Assembly: GCF_037975245.1 (NCBI RefSeq)
Contig: NC_092568.1
Location: 30,767,501-30,831,500, forward strand
DNA: 64,000 nt
Origin: Apostichopus japonicus
Taxonomy: Eukaryota; Echinodermata; Holothuroidea; Aspidochirotida; Stichopodidae
Direction: 5' to 3'
Notes under the pieces: model-generated
Database searches by the model: none
The model's input: the letters and a program-made list of their open reading frames with translations, nothing else
What the model was told of the DNA's origin: nothing
Shown here: positions 35,423 to 50,800 of the stretch, piece after piece
How positions within the stretch are numbered: the first letter of the stretch is position 1
Layout: each line of letters opens with the position of its first letter
Program-made: the position numbers and the translations under genes

Positions 35423-38400
35423 TGAAAGACATTGGCATAATACACAATGTATACACAATTACAAAATATCTTAACATGAATACAAATAATGCCATTTTTA
35501 AAAGCAGTTTGGTTACATATCACTACCCATCTTGGGAGCTGCTAAACTAAAGACAAATGTAAGTTTCATATCAAACCAAAACTACTTGACACTTTTAGAG
35601 CAAAATAAGATAATGAAAGTAAGGTGTAGCAAACAAAGTTTACCGGTATGCATTTTGAATGTGTTTAATATTATTACGAGAAGTGTCTGGGTCACAAAAA
35701 ATGTTGAGGATCTAATCACAGCAAAATAATAATTACGTGGTGATTTAGTTTCACTTCGTGTAAACATCTTACAAGTGATATATTACTGTGATTGATTGCA
35801 ATTTTGTCTTGAGTACAGAAAATCCTTCACAGATATAAAAAAAAAAACTTACTGAGCAAATTCAAACAGCTGCATTAATATGCCACTTTAATGTGAGATG
35901 AAAAATACGACATATATAGAACTCTGTATTGAGGTTAAAATATCATGACAATATTACCACTAACCAACTACTACAAGGAGAAATATACAATTCCTCAAAA
36001 TGAAATGGAAAAAACGTAAGAGTTAAGACATGAAATCTAGAACCCTTTGATCAAACCGCAGCATAGACATGATTTTTACATTTTATATTTTAAAAGCTAT
36101 GAATGTGGATAAATTAAGGTAAAGGAAACACAAACCAAACCATCATCTTTGTTCTATGCCCCTGGTATTCTGAATGGGGGTCGCAACCCTCTTGTCACCA
36201 AAATGTTTTGTCACCAAAATGTTTTGTCACCAAAGAGTAACCAAAATGTTTTGAGAGGTTGCCAAAAATTTGGAAGAAACATTTGTCACTGGATGACCAT
36301 GGTGAAAATTGGGGTTGTCAAGGAATCCAGTTTGAATACCAAGGGTCTATGTTTTGTGAAAGACTTACCCAAACAACTAAGAAAAGTCATATTTTTTGAG
36401 ATATCACACAGATTTAATCTTCCTTCACACAGAAGGCTGAAGAAATGTTCCAAGTCAAAACATGATACCATTACCATCAAGCCACATGTGCTTCAATATT
36501 TTTAAACTTTTCTTTAGTTTATGTAATGGAGATGGGTTTTGCAAATGCTAAATCTAAAATAACAGGATCTAATGAATTAGTTCCTTGAGAAGTTATAAAA
36601 AACAAAAAACAACGAGGAAGTAACATGTTCCAGATCCTGGTTGTTTCTTTGACATCAAAGATATTCTCTCAAACAGAGCAAAATATTAATTCCTTTGCTG
36701 TTTTTGGTTAGTTGTTCATCACAAAGACCACTGTCATATATTAAGCTAAAGGTGATGGTTTGGGATTGTGTCTCCTTTAATTGAAAACTAGTGACAGGAC
36801 CAAACCATCACACTTACAAAACAACAACAAATATTCACAATGCAGAGGGCAAAAAAAGTTACTGCTGCAAGTTTTGCCCACTTCTACAGAGAGAAACTTG
36901 CTAAGATAGTTTTCAAACTCATGGAACAAGCCCGGTTTAGTACATTAAAATTCTTTTTTGTATGGTTACTGAGAAACTGAATTTGATTTGACAGTAATGC
37001 TTTTGGCCAGCTCCGAGGTTCTTTAAGGAAAATTAATGTGAATAAAAACTACCCATCCAAACTGGGTACCTCATATTTGGAAAAGTTATGTATGAAACAG
37101 GGGGTTTGATTGACTGGCGAGAATTCGGTGCTCTTCAGGATATCAACTATAAACTTTTGAACCGGGAAAAGAAAGCTTTAAATGCCTGTATTATATGTTG
37201 AGTTGGGATCTGACTAGGCCTTGTATTTGTACACAAATCAATAGCTATTAGGCTATCAATCTAGCAACAAGATTTATGGCGTTACAACTGCTAAGCTGCT
37301 CGTCATATGTGAGAATACTAATGGTTGATCCAAAATAAACAATTTTAGTATCCCATAATTAAATTTGATGATATGCTTTAGTTTGTTTCATTAGCATACC
37401 TTGTTCATCATCTTTTGGGTATGACCTTGGTGGACTTAAGAAATGCATTCAGTCTCCTCGTGCATTATTTTCGTTTTTATACTAACCACCAGATTGAGGC
37501 AAATTCGGTTCAAAATGCAGCTCAAGCATCCTGTCCTATTTACCTGCTATGAACCAGAATCCAACAGGTTGCTAATCTCTTGAGCCAAAGATGCCACAAA
37601 TCTCTACATTTGGTTTTGAGAACATTTAGGCACCAATTTCCTATCCAGCTAAAATTATGCTGAATGGGTAGAAAGAAACCCAAATTGATTCACATCATAA
37701 AAGTGAAAACAGAATGGAAGATTTCCTCTTTAAAAGCAAAAGTTGGCATCTCTGAATCCTGAATCCCTTCTACTCACAAAATTAATGACCAGATCAGAAA
37801 AAATAAACCATCAAAATATGTTGATGAGATTTTACTTGTTGCCTTGGTTACCGACATTGGATCTTCTATTTTTACTCCTGTGACTTTTTGCCTTTTGATT
37901 TCTTTCTGGAACTTTCTTGGGCTGTTCTTGTCGTCTATTGGGTGGTTGGCATAACGGACGAGGAGAGTGCGAGCTTGGTACCACAGAAGACCCCCAGAAA
38001 GAGAGAGTAATGTGATGTTTTAACGCCGTCATTAATTATTAATCGAATCATTCTACCTATTAATTCCGATTTTAAATTACCACAAAATCTGAACAGAGAG
38101 GATTCTTGCTTTCCACACTGTGCCTTGCACTGCAGTTGTAACTGTGGTTTGTTGCATCACCTGTTGTTTTATTACTTCAATGTCTTTAAAGATGAAAGGG
38201 CAATCCAACTATACCTAGAGAAAGGAAAGCATGCGAAACATTATAAAGATAAAATTTGCGACTCTAGATTCTGTGGCTGATCTAACAGGATACAAGTTTT
38301 AAATTTTTACAGGACGACTTTAATGATACTTTTATGGTAAATTCACAAATCTCTTTGAAGTTTTGCACTTGCAAATACAGACTTTAAGAAAGAACAATCT

Positions 38401-38578
38401 TTGAAATAAAATTGTTTCTGCCTGACAAAAACAATATTTTCTCACCAAAAACATTGAAAGAAAGCAGACCTCAAAGTACCTATAGCAATCACTTAGTCAA
38501 TAAATCAGAAAAGCTGGAAAAAAAAAGAAGAGGAACATAGCAATGGTCATAAAATGTTACAAAAACTTCAATACTCAC
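35423..38578. other. NENF 3' flank; possible untranslated or alternative exon
   Basis: No confident gene. An 18-bp repeat (TCACCAAAATGTTTTG) lies at 36195-36255. On the - strand 38032-37832 is open in more than one frame, one of them basic and Gln/Lys/Arg-rich, ending at 37832. It could be a downstream NENF exon or 3'UTR, because a strong GTGAGT donor follows NENF exon 4 at 38578. I could not fix an acceptor. Confidence 0.35.
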
Positions 38579-38588
38579 ATCTCCATGG

Positions 38589-41354
<2,766 letters not shown>

Positions 41355-41583
41355 CTATTTCTACTGTTAGGTGATAGAAGCAGGAAACAAATTTACAGTT
41401 CAACATTTAACACTAGGCCCCATATCTAGGAAAACTTAAATGTTAAAGCATATAAAGTCAGCAAAAGTTTGTATGATATTAACTACATGTTTTATGCTTA
41501 TGATACTTAGTTCTATGTCACATTTGATCCAAATGATCTTGAAAAGTTGCTATATCCAAGATGGAATTATGTATTCATAGGGA

Positions 41584-42790
41584 TTGTGGATGTGCAACAA
41601 TTTTCTTAACTTAACTGCTGATAAGATAGAGGTGATTGTTTTCGGTTGGTCTCAGGACAGATGTGATTTTAAGAATCTTTCAGCATGGATTGGTGATCAT
41701 GTTATACATACCACTCCTGTGGTACGCCACCTTGGTGTTTGTTTGGATAAACTACCTTACTATGGATAAGCAAGTTAATTACATATGTAAGTCTAAAATG
41801 TATTGTATTAGACAAGTGGGTCACTATAGCAAACTCTTTACTAGCTGGCTCAACTTCTACCCAATTGGCTAGACTGCAAAAGATTCAGAACAGGGCTGCT
41901 CGCATTGTTCACAGAGCAGGTAGATATACTGCCATTACTCCAATATTGAAAAAGCTGTAAAAGACCTATAAATCTACACATAGATTATAAAATACTCATT
42001 TCGACCTTCTGTGCTATTAACTATGATACCCAAGTTTACTTATGTGATATCTTGCATCAACAAACTAAAACCAGGCAATTTAGATCACTATATCTTAAAC
42101 GGCTTATTGTTTCTGTGTCTCGTTTGAAATGCATGCTGCCCCCCGTTTGTGGAACTCACTTCCACTTCCAGTACAGATCTTAGGTCTCTGGACTCACTTT
42201 GCACAGTTTAAACATCATCTCAAAACTCTTCTTTTTCACATTATGAGATGTTTTCTTTGCTTTCTTACTTTTCTTCACCTGTAAAGAACATTGAGCAACT
42301 GTTGTTGGCTTCTGCCAGTGACATAACCAGCTCAGTGGCAGCTCCCCCAGTCAAATATCTTGCCCCACCCCACTCCCCCCCCCAAATGACATTGGTAGGC
42401 CAATAAAATATTGGACGAAAATTAAAGGCTCAGTTAAACCAGTACGCAGTTGACCTTAAACTGTAATCCCACCACTATACCACTTTTTACATTTTAAGTT
42501 TATCCAAATCTAAATTTGATTTAGCAAATGAAAAAAATTTCTGAAAAAAATGAAGGTCATCAAATTATAAAGAAATACATTTTCTTTAAAGAAATTCATT
42601 TTCCTTAATACAGCTTATAATATCTGAATTCTTTTTATGTATTATTATGTCTGTGGTTTGTCCATGGTTTTATATATATATTTTTTTATTCTTTCTTATT
42701 ATTGTTTTATTCTTCATCATGTAAAGCGCATATGAATATATATATTTTATAGTATTTGCGCTATATAAGGAACCAAAATAATAATAATTG
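41584..42790 (+). mobile_element. Decayed LINE (non-LTR retrotransposon) 3' end
   Basis: Broken reading frames match the C-terminal part of a LINE reverse transcriptase. They read NNFLNLTADKIEVIVFG (about 41596-41646) and VRHLGVCLD, then a frameshift to MDKQVNYICKS, another to ARLQKIQNRAARIVHRAG (from about 41868), and then LIDYKIL- and YLCDIL-like pieces with stops. The 3' tail has TGTAAAGCGCATATGAA, TTTGCGCTATATAAGG and an (ATA)n end near 42777-42788, the terminal style of many animal LINEs. A C-rich stretch near 42310-42400 may be a later insertion. Clade not assigned (CR1/L2/Jockey-like). At least two frameshifts, so inactive. Confidence 0.85.
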
Positions 42791-44637
42791 GCTTTTGTTG
42801 ACAAATTGTGAACGATACATTTATGCACTCTATAAAGTATTTGCACAGAGCACACAGGGTGATCAGCTAAGGGTACAGTGACGTTCTCCAAGCATGTAGC
42901 TCCCCCCCCCCCCCCATCCCCTACAGTATAAAAAAATGAGAGAAGGGAGAATTTGGATGTAGAGAGATCTTACACAAAGTTTCAGAAGTGTGAAGTTCCC
43001 ATTTATGACTAAAAATACATTTCAAAGTCATACAGTAGCTGTATATTTTTCAAAGCCTTTTGTCCCTCACACTTTTGAAAAGCTATCTATGCCGGCAGCC
43101 TACATAGAGTCACCCTATGAAAAGGAATGCACACTACCAAATTGTAGGCTATGTATACAGGGGCAGAAATCACACAGATATCTTTTTTGGCCTGTATTAA
43201 CTCGATTTGGCCAGCAAACTCTCTAAATTTGACCGGTTGTGTAACAGAAAAACTGGCAACCCTGCTGTAGGCTGTAAACTTCAAACTGGTATTACACTGT
43301 GACACCATACAATTATTTGTTCTGTATTAAGCCTACTGGCTACTGCCATAGTGCCACGGATTTGACTAGGCCACCCTAGAATTAGCTTCAATTTTGAATG
43401 ATGCATTACCTACTTGGGTAGTTTCTACCCAATTCATCAATATTAAGCTAATCATATACAGTATTTTGAACATCTTAATACAAAATGTAGGCCGGTTGGA
43501 TAAATTTTGAAAGCTCTGAAGCCTCTAAAGTCCACCATATCATGATATAGCTTCCAGAGGCTTTGCAAAGCGTTCTCATAAACAGGTCGATAATCCCCTT
43601 TAGATGAAATCCTGGCTCAGCTCTCGACTTTCTCTACAATAGGCCTAGCCTATATCAAGTTCCCTTCAACAATTTAGCAGATGGAATTCAGCAATAAACT
43701 GTTGAATTTGGGCATAGAAACATTCATAAGTAACGTTACTACATGGTTTCAAGTTCCCCGACTTGAAATCTTGCCCTGCCCCTGCTCCCCCCCCCCCCCA
43801 CTGGTCCCCAACTCCCCTGATGAAAAAGTCTGGTTAAGCCACTGTATTCTGTGATTTAGGACTATAACTAGACTAATTATTAATTGTTATTGATAAGTGT
43901 GTGCAGCCTTTTTATAATTAATATAAAAATTTGTCTTGTAAGTTGCACCTGACAGCAAACTCCTACAAGTCTCCTGCAATATCTGAGACCGCATTATTTT
44001 CACAAATTAGTGTGGACCGTAGGTCAATCATGTGGGAATTTTATAAGCTAGGCTAAGCATAATACTGTTAGGTAAGGGCAATTTGTACGCACAAGTTCAA
44101 CCGTACTGTAGGACTTACTTAGTACAGTAAAGCGTACTACTAGGGGCCTATGTAAATTACCCTCAGTTTTCAAATGTACAATACTTTCAAACACCAGGTC
44201 TTACTGAAAAGTTGCTGGCCTTTATATAGTGGCATACACCAGCTTCACTTACAAGTACTTTACAAGGAAATACAACCTATATGTCCTAAGTTGTTCCGTC
44301 TGACTCAGAACTACTGTACTGTACCAGCACGTTGAACCCGTTGCACGAACTCACTTGTTACTCTGTGTATAATGGTTTTAACTATCTAGGTACCTTGGAA
44401 AAGCAATTGGTTAGTTATCCCACTTTCCCAGCACCTTGTCCCAGATTAAGAAATGTTTAGCAAACTGAAGTGGGTGATACCCGTGAAGTAATTGTGTTTC
44501 ATATTTAAACAAAATTTTATTCAAAATAAACTAAGCATTCTCGAAGAATTACAAGACTATTTATCTGTAATTATCTAATAATCTATACAAAATCCTTTTC
44601 TTGCGACCTCCAGTTCTCAGTGTCGGCAAGCGGTAGT
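42791..44637. other. Intergenic DNA between the LINE and the ACTR2 promoter
   Basis: No recognised coding frame. Poly-C tracts at 42902 and 43787 sit in sequence reminiscent of degraded transposon ends. Confidence 0.4.
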
Positions 44638-44709
44638 TGACGTAGGAATACCCGGAAGTGTGTGTGTATCATAGAAATTTATATATATAGCCTAGTGTTA
44701 ACGACCAAT
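44638..44709 (+). promoter_or_regulatory. Probable ACTR2 core promoter motifs
   Basis: About 180-250 bp upstream of the ACTR2 ATG lie, in order, a TGACGTA CRE-like site (about 44638), an ETS-type CCGGAAGTG (44652-44660) and a CCAAT box (44705-44709). This mix is typical of ubiquitously expressed genes. It is motif evidence only; the transcription start is not determined. Confidence 0.45.
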
Positions 44710-44886
44710 AACGGAAACATTGCAGCCTAGCAATATATGTATATATATTGTGTGTGTATGTGTCATAGAGGAGGTGCCGCTGTAGCTGCTGACAAACGTA
44801 CGTATATACAACAAGCAGATTAGGCCAGAGACGTTTACTATCGAGGGGGGACAACATCCCATCCGAAATAACCTTCAAATTTCAGC

Positions 44887-47800
44887 ATGGATAGCCAGGG
44901 AAGGAAAGTAGTTGTTTGTGATAATGGAACTGGGGTAAGAATTGTTCATTATTATTGTAGTTTGGTATTCACATTTTAAGATGATTGAAGAGATTTTTAA
45001 AGATATTTACAAGGAAGTAAATGATCGCTGCATAAGTGTACTTTCAGATAGTCAGATCATTCTGTAGCCACAATCAATATATTATAGAAACTTATTATCA
45101 CTTTCTTCCGTAGGCCTAATTAGTATCAGATTACTTATTGTAATCTCATATTCTTTATGCTAAGTTGGTTTTATTCTGTCTTAGTAAATATTAGCAGAAC
45201 CGGGCCAATGTAAAATACCGGATGTCAACGCCTATCTAGTAGTATAGTATAGGCCTACGTAGAATGTTTATTACTAACAGTAACACTGTAAGTGTAACAG
45301 ACAATGTTACGCGTAGACATATAACTACCCTTCTTGATGTATACAGTATTTATATCATGACTTAAACTTTAAAGTCTCATTTATATAAGCTCAACTAACG
45401 TTTGCCAAAACAGTAACAGGTTTGGCCTCGACCTGTATATTATAACAATTGTAATAATGGATCCAAAATGTTTTCTGTGGTTATTCTAATTAGATTTAGC
45501 ATAGCTGCATACTCTAGAATAAATGAACACAACAATATGCAACAGTTTGAGATCTTGGTACTTTTTACTGCTAGAAGTCAGTTACGTTGAGAAGTCCATT
45601 TGTAATGTTGCTTAGCTCTTCACCAGTTAGTTGTAGATGGGTTTAGTCCTAGTGTACAGTCACATATAGTGATTGAGTAAGTCTTTGAATTGGCAAAGTT
45701 TACTCTAATAAATTTCTCTTATTGCTACATAGGGCCTATCTATCTTTTGCAGTATGTTTACAATATACCTCTCTATATTATTTTGTCCCAAAAAATTTGA
45801 AACTTTTTGTGATTTTACTGAAAAGTAACCTTGCTAAAAAATGACACGCTCAAGATGACCTCAGTTGAGTTTCAAATAAACTTATCAGTGGGAAGTAAAA
45901 TGTTTAAATTTCCTTTTCCTTCACAGTTTGTCAAATGTGGCTTTGCGGGATCTAACTTCCCTGCCCATATATTTCCGTCTCTGGTTGGGAGACCAATCAT
46001 CAGGTCCACAACCAAAGTTGGCGATATAGAAGTGAAGGTAATTAGCAACCCTAATTAATCGATGTCATTTGTTTCTAATTTCTGTTGAACAACATTCTAT
46101 AGTCCTTCTAATAATTGAAAAAAAAAATGTTAGTGATACAGGTAGTTTTGAGTTGCCCACAATTTGTGTAAACATTACTCTTTATGTACCATATAATTAT
46201 GAGCATCACTCTTTTAATACCATATAAAAATAATAATATACTATGTTATGTTTACAGTATACCATTTTGTTATATTGTTTTCCGATGTGACAGAGCTACA
46301 GGTACCAATTATTAAAGTACAGTAAAAGTTGGCCTACAGTTGTTTTGGAGTAGAGAAGAAGAGATTGTTTAGTTCTTGATGATACCAGTACAGGTTTAGT
46401 GCTGTAAAAGTCATATCAGTAGCACATGTACCACACACAATGGAAGCATTATTTATATTCTGTTGGTGTTAAACATGCACACTTGCACAACACTGAAAAA
46501 GGGAGAGTTAATCTAGCAGCAAGAAACGTCATATTTTGTGTCGTGCTCAATTCCGAAATTCTTGAAGTATTTTGTGAGTAAATATAGATCTACTAGATAT
46601 AGAATACTAGATTTAGATCTATTAAAAACAATCCTAATCAGGTTATTCCATTAGAGTTCCACAACACTGGACAGGCCTGGAAACGGATTGTGAATCTTCA
46701 TCTCCTAATTTGAACTACAGCAGGTGTCATAGGAAGAAATTAAACATTTGAACATTCTTGAATGTCATATTTTTCAAGTTACAGCATTGCACACTTGGTG
46801 TTCTACGCTTAAATATTGACCTCTTCATTTCTTGAACATCTTTTAACAGCAAAGGGGCATTTATCTGTGAAAACCATCATTCTGTCTTCAGTTCTCTGTT
46901 TCTTTTTGTTTTCTCTATTATTTATTTATTTATTTGTTTAGTCTTGCTTCATATATTTGCTTTTTGTTTCTTTCCTGCAATTCTTATAACAGATGAACCA
47001 GGTAGGGAATCAAGCCTTGACACATACATCTTTTGGAGTTTTTCTTCTTGTTTTTTGTGCATTTCACCTGATGTTTTCCAGTTTTACCCTCAAATTCCTT
47101 CTTCCCTATTTTTAAAATCATGTATATCTATCTATACTGTATGTATACCTTCTCAATTATATGTATAGATATCAGTTTGTTCTTCCTCCACTTCTCCCCA
47201 TACCCTTTCCCCTTCTCACCCCCCTATATACCACAACTTCACTCCTCCCTTCGTGTGAGTACTCACTGTCCCTGTGTTATGCCATCAAACTTGTTCCAAA
47301 CTGTTTTTCATTTAATTCTTTTATGCTATTAATGAAAATAGTTTAAGAGCCCTTGTGTGCTCCATTTACATGGAAAAGTCTTCTATTACAGTGATACTAT
47401 TTCCCATGTCAAAGATATTCCTCTTTACTGCTAGGATTATTTATCGGAGAACCTTTTCTTCCCTGTTTGTGAATCTGTGATGCTATATGTTTGCAAAATT
47501 GACAGTTTTTCTATATCCCTCCCTAAATTGCTCTACCAATTTTTATATATGTGAAAGTAGTAATCCATAAGCCCTTGCCAGTCTCTCCCACATTGGTGGT
47601 CACCTGATCGTTGAAAAATAACTGCCTAATTATTTGATTGATTATTTCGTGTTCACCTCCATGAGACATACTTTCAACAAGAATGCAAAAGGGTGCTGTT
47701 GAAATTACTTCTTAATTACTTTTGGTGTGGTTTGCATGATTTTTCTTGTTTTCTTCATTAAATGATCTTTCTCGCCTGTTTTGCCACCTTTCTTGGTAAT

Positions 47801-50800
47801 ATCATACAGTACTTCTAACTATATTCTATCACTTTCATCGTGTTTTTCCCTGTACTCTGTGTCCTTTGTAAGTTGCGACAAGTATTTTCTAAGCTGACCT
47901 GCAGTGCTCCTGAACCATCAAATCTGTGTGCCTCTTGCTTTTAACTTGCTATTTCTGTAATTCCCACATGTACGTAGAGTACCTCTCACCATACTAGCAT
48001 AAATAGAGAAACAAACCCAACCATCATCCTTGTCTACTGTCATAGAAGCTTTTGTGATGAATGACACACCCAAAACAGTTTTGACAAATCTTCCACCATT
48101 TGGGATCAAGGAAGTACCGTACCGTAACCCTGGATTAAAAGTTGTGTATGGCTACCATTTTGCAAATGCGTGTCATAGTGATACTAGTATGTTCAATCTT
48201 TTACTTTCCTTTTTAATACTTGCAAGGTGAATTTAAACAGGAATGGTAACAAAACCAATGCCAGTCCTTGGGTCATTAATTTAGATTTCAACATTTGCAA
48301 ACAGCAAATATCACTTAAAGAAATCCAAGCTTTTAGATTTTGCAAAACCCCTTACTATCACAGCAAATGAAAACAAAATTTGTCATAAATATGAAAATAA
48401 TAAAAAGGTTACAAATAAGAGCATGTGGCCTGATGATGTCATACTCATATTAGACTTGTTCAAGTTGTGTCTATGAAGGAACTTTGACCCTGTGATATTT
48501 CCAAAGTGGAATATGATATTCTCAGCTGGCAAGGGGATTTGTTCATCACAAGTATCTTAGACAGACCAATATGATGATGGATTGGTTTACTTCTCCTTTA
48601 AAAATAAGATTTTATCATCATTCTTCAAGTCACTGATATACACTAAAGATTTGTGAACTGACTGATACAGACTGACAATGAAACAGGACAGTCTGGTAGT
48701 CATGGCAATGAGAGAGTGACTGTCCACTCATTTAAAGTCATCTGTTTTGATACAAGACTGTAAAACTGAAACAACTCCATACAGCAACTCTCACTTCACA
48801 ACAGCTTTGCTGTAATTTTGACAATCCTCCACTGCTTTATACAAGTCGTACTTGTCCCCAATTCATGAGTATCTGCCAAAAGCTTGGTGATCTGAGCTGT
48901 TATTGGAAATATTCAGTCATATGGAGTTGTTAATCCTTTGTCAGGGTTAGTACCATGCTACAGGAGGGTGAAGGGTTCTTACAAGTGGCATATTGATTAA
49001 ATCATTTTCTAACAGTTTGGATTAATTGATTACAGGTAGGGAGATCAGTAAGTTTCTAAACAGAGAAATTTAGAAACAATTCTAGGGATAATATGTACCA
49101 TGAATTAAAGTATATAGTGTCAAGGATACAAGGAAGTCGCTGTGCATTTCATCAGAAGACATTGATCAGCAAAATGTCTTGTATGTTCAGTAATTTATTG
49201 CCCTAACAGCAAAATATTTACAGCAACTTTCGTTTCCTGAACTGATCTTTCAGAATATAGATACAGTAATTGACAGTACAGAAAAATATTTCCTTTGTGT
49301 TTCGTTTGGTCGTTTCCTTTTCTTCTTTGAAGTGTTACATTTAGTTCGTGCTACAAGAGTATTTGATTTGTTTCATGTTATCAGATATTTCTTTATCCAC
49401 CCTTGTTTACAGGACCTGATGGTCGGTGATGAGGCCAGTCAGTTGCGGTCCATGTTGGAGGTGAACTACCCCATGGAAAATGGTATTGTCCGAAATTGGG
49501 ACGATATGAGACATGTCTGGGATTACACTTTTAGCGAAAACAGACTGAATATTAATCCAAAGGAGAGTAAATTACTTCTTACTGAACCGCCAATGAATCC
49601 CAGGAAAAACAGAGAGAAAATGATTGAGGTTTGAATGATTTTACTACAACTATATGGGAGATAAGAATTTGTAGATCTATCAAATTTGAATGTACAATTT
49701 GTTGGGCTGTTTTTAAAGAGCTGTATTTTTCATTTGAATGTTTTGAATGTCGTGTTATTAATGGACTTCTTGTGGCATTTTGTTAGCATAGATAAGATCA
49801 AAGAATAATTGGTATAGTTGTTTTGCAGTGATGTCATCAGACAATAAAGTGGCCCAGTCAAATTATTAATTTCTGTCGCTTGCATACAGTATATGTCCAA
49901 CCCTCAATAGCAGGAGTTCTTAATAGGTACCCCACGGGCCAACTTCAACCCACGAAAGATATCAATCTGTCCCACTGAAAGAAAAATAAGCCGACCCACA
50001 ATCTTGGACTATTCAGGATTAGTCGGGAGCCGTCATCCCTACGGCGTTAGTCTTGAGGCCCCTGTTGGTACACCTGTAGGAAATTAATTGAGAATCCCTG
50101 CTCTGTAGTATAACAAAGAGCTGAATGGTTTGCTATTCAAAGCAAGAGAGTGGGTGGTCAGCAAGATTCAAACACCCATTGTACTACAGTATCAAACTAG
50201 TGTCATTTCTCACAATCTATATTTTACATCTTTTCCTCAGTCTCACCATAAACTGATCTACTGTGCCGTCGTACATAACTTCATCCTTAACTCTTATGTA
50301 CGTTTTCTTCGCATATCTTTCCCAGGTCATGTTTGAGAACTACCAGTTTGATGGCCTTTACATTGCAATCCAGGCTGTACTTACACTTTATGCTCAAGGT
50401 AAGTGTATAAATGTAATTAAGTCAATCAATCTGTTGGCCTATGGTCAGCCAGCTCATTTTAATGGAAAGTTGGAGATGAAGTGAGACATTTGGATATGCA
50501 TAAATCTTGACTAATGCTCGTCACATCCCCTCCTTCATCCTCCTTTCCACTGTCAGTTAAGAGGTCACCATTTTACCCCACTCTCATTCCTCCCCCCCCC
50601 CTCCTTCCCCGAGAATATATTACTACAATCCATGGTACTGTAGCTAGATGTTACCGTAGTAGTAGTATCTTTAACTTGCTTAATGATGACATCTTAGTTA
50701 CTGACTTCCATGAAGTTGTCCAAACTCTAAGAAGTTCTGAAAGCTCCAACATTCCACGAGATGACATTTTAATCTGCAAGCTCTGATGGAAGCCTGTCGT

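Noticed and set aside
48030-48230. A 66-codon frame in ACTR2 intron 2
   Set aside because: No family resemblance, and both strands are open over the same stretch; probably repeat-derived.
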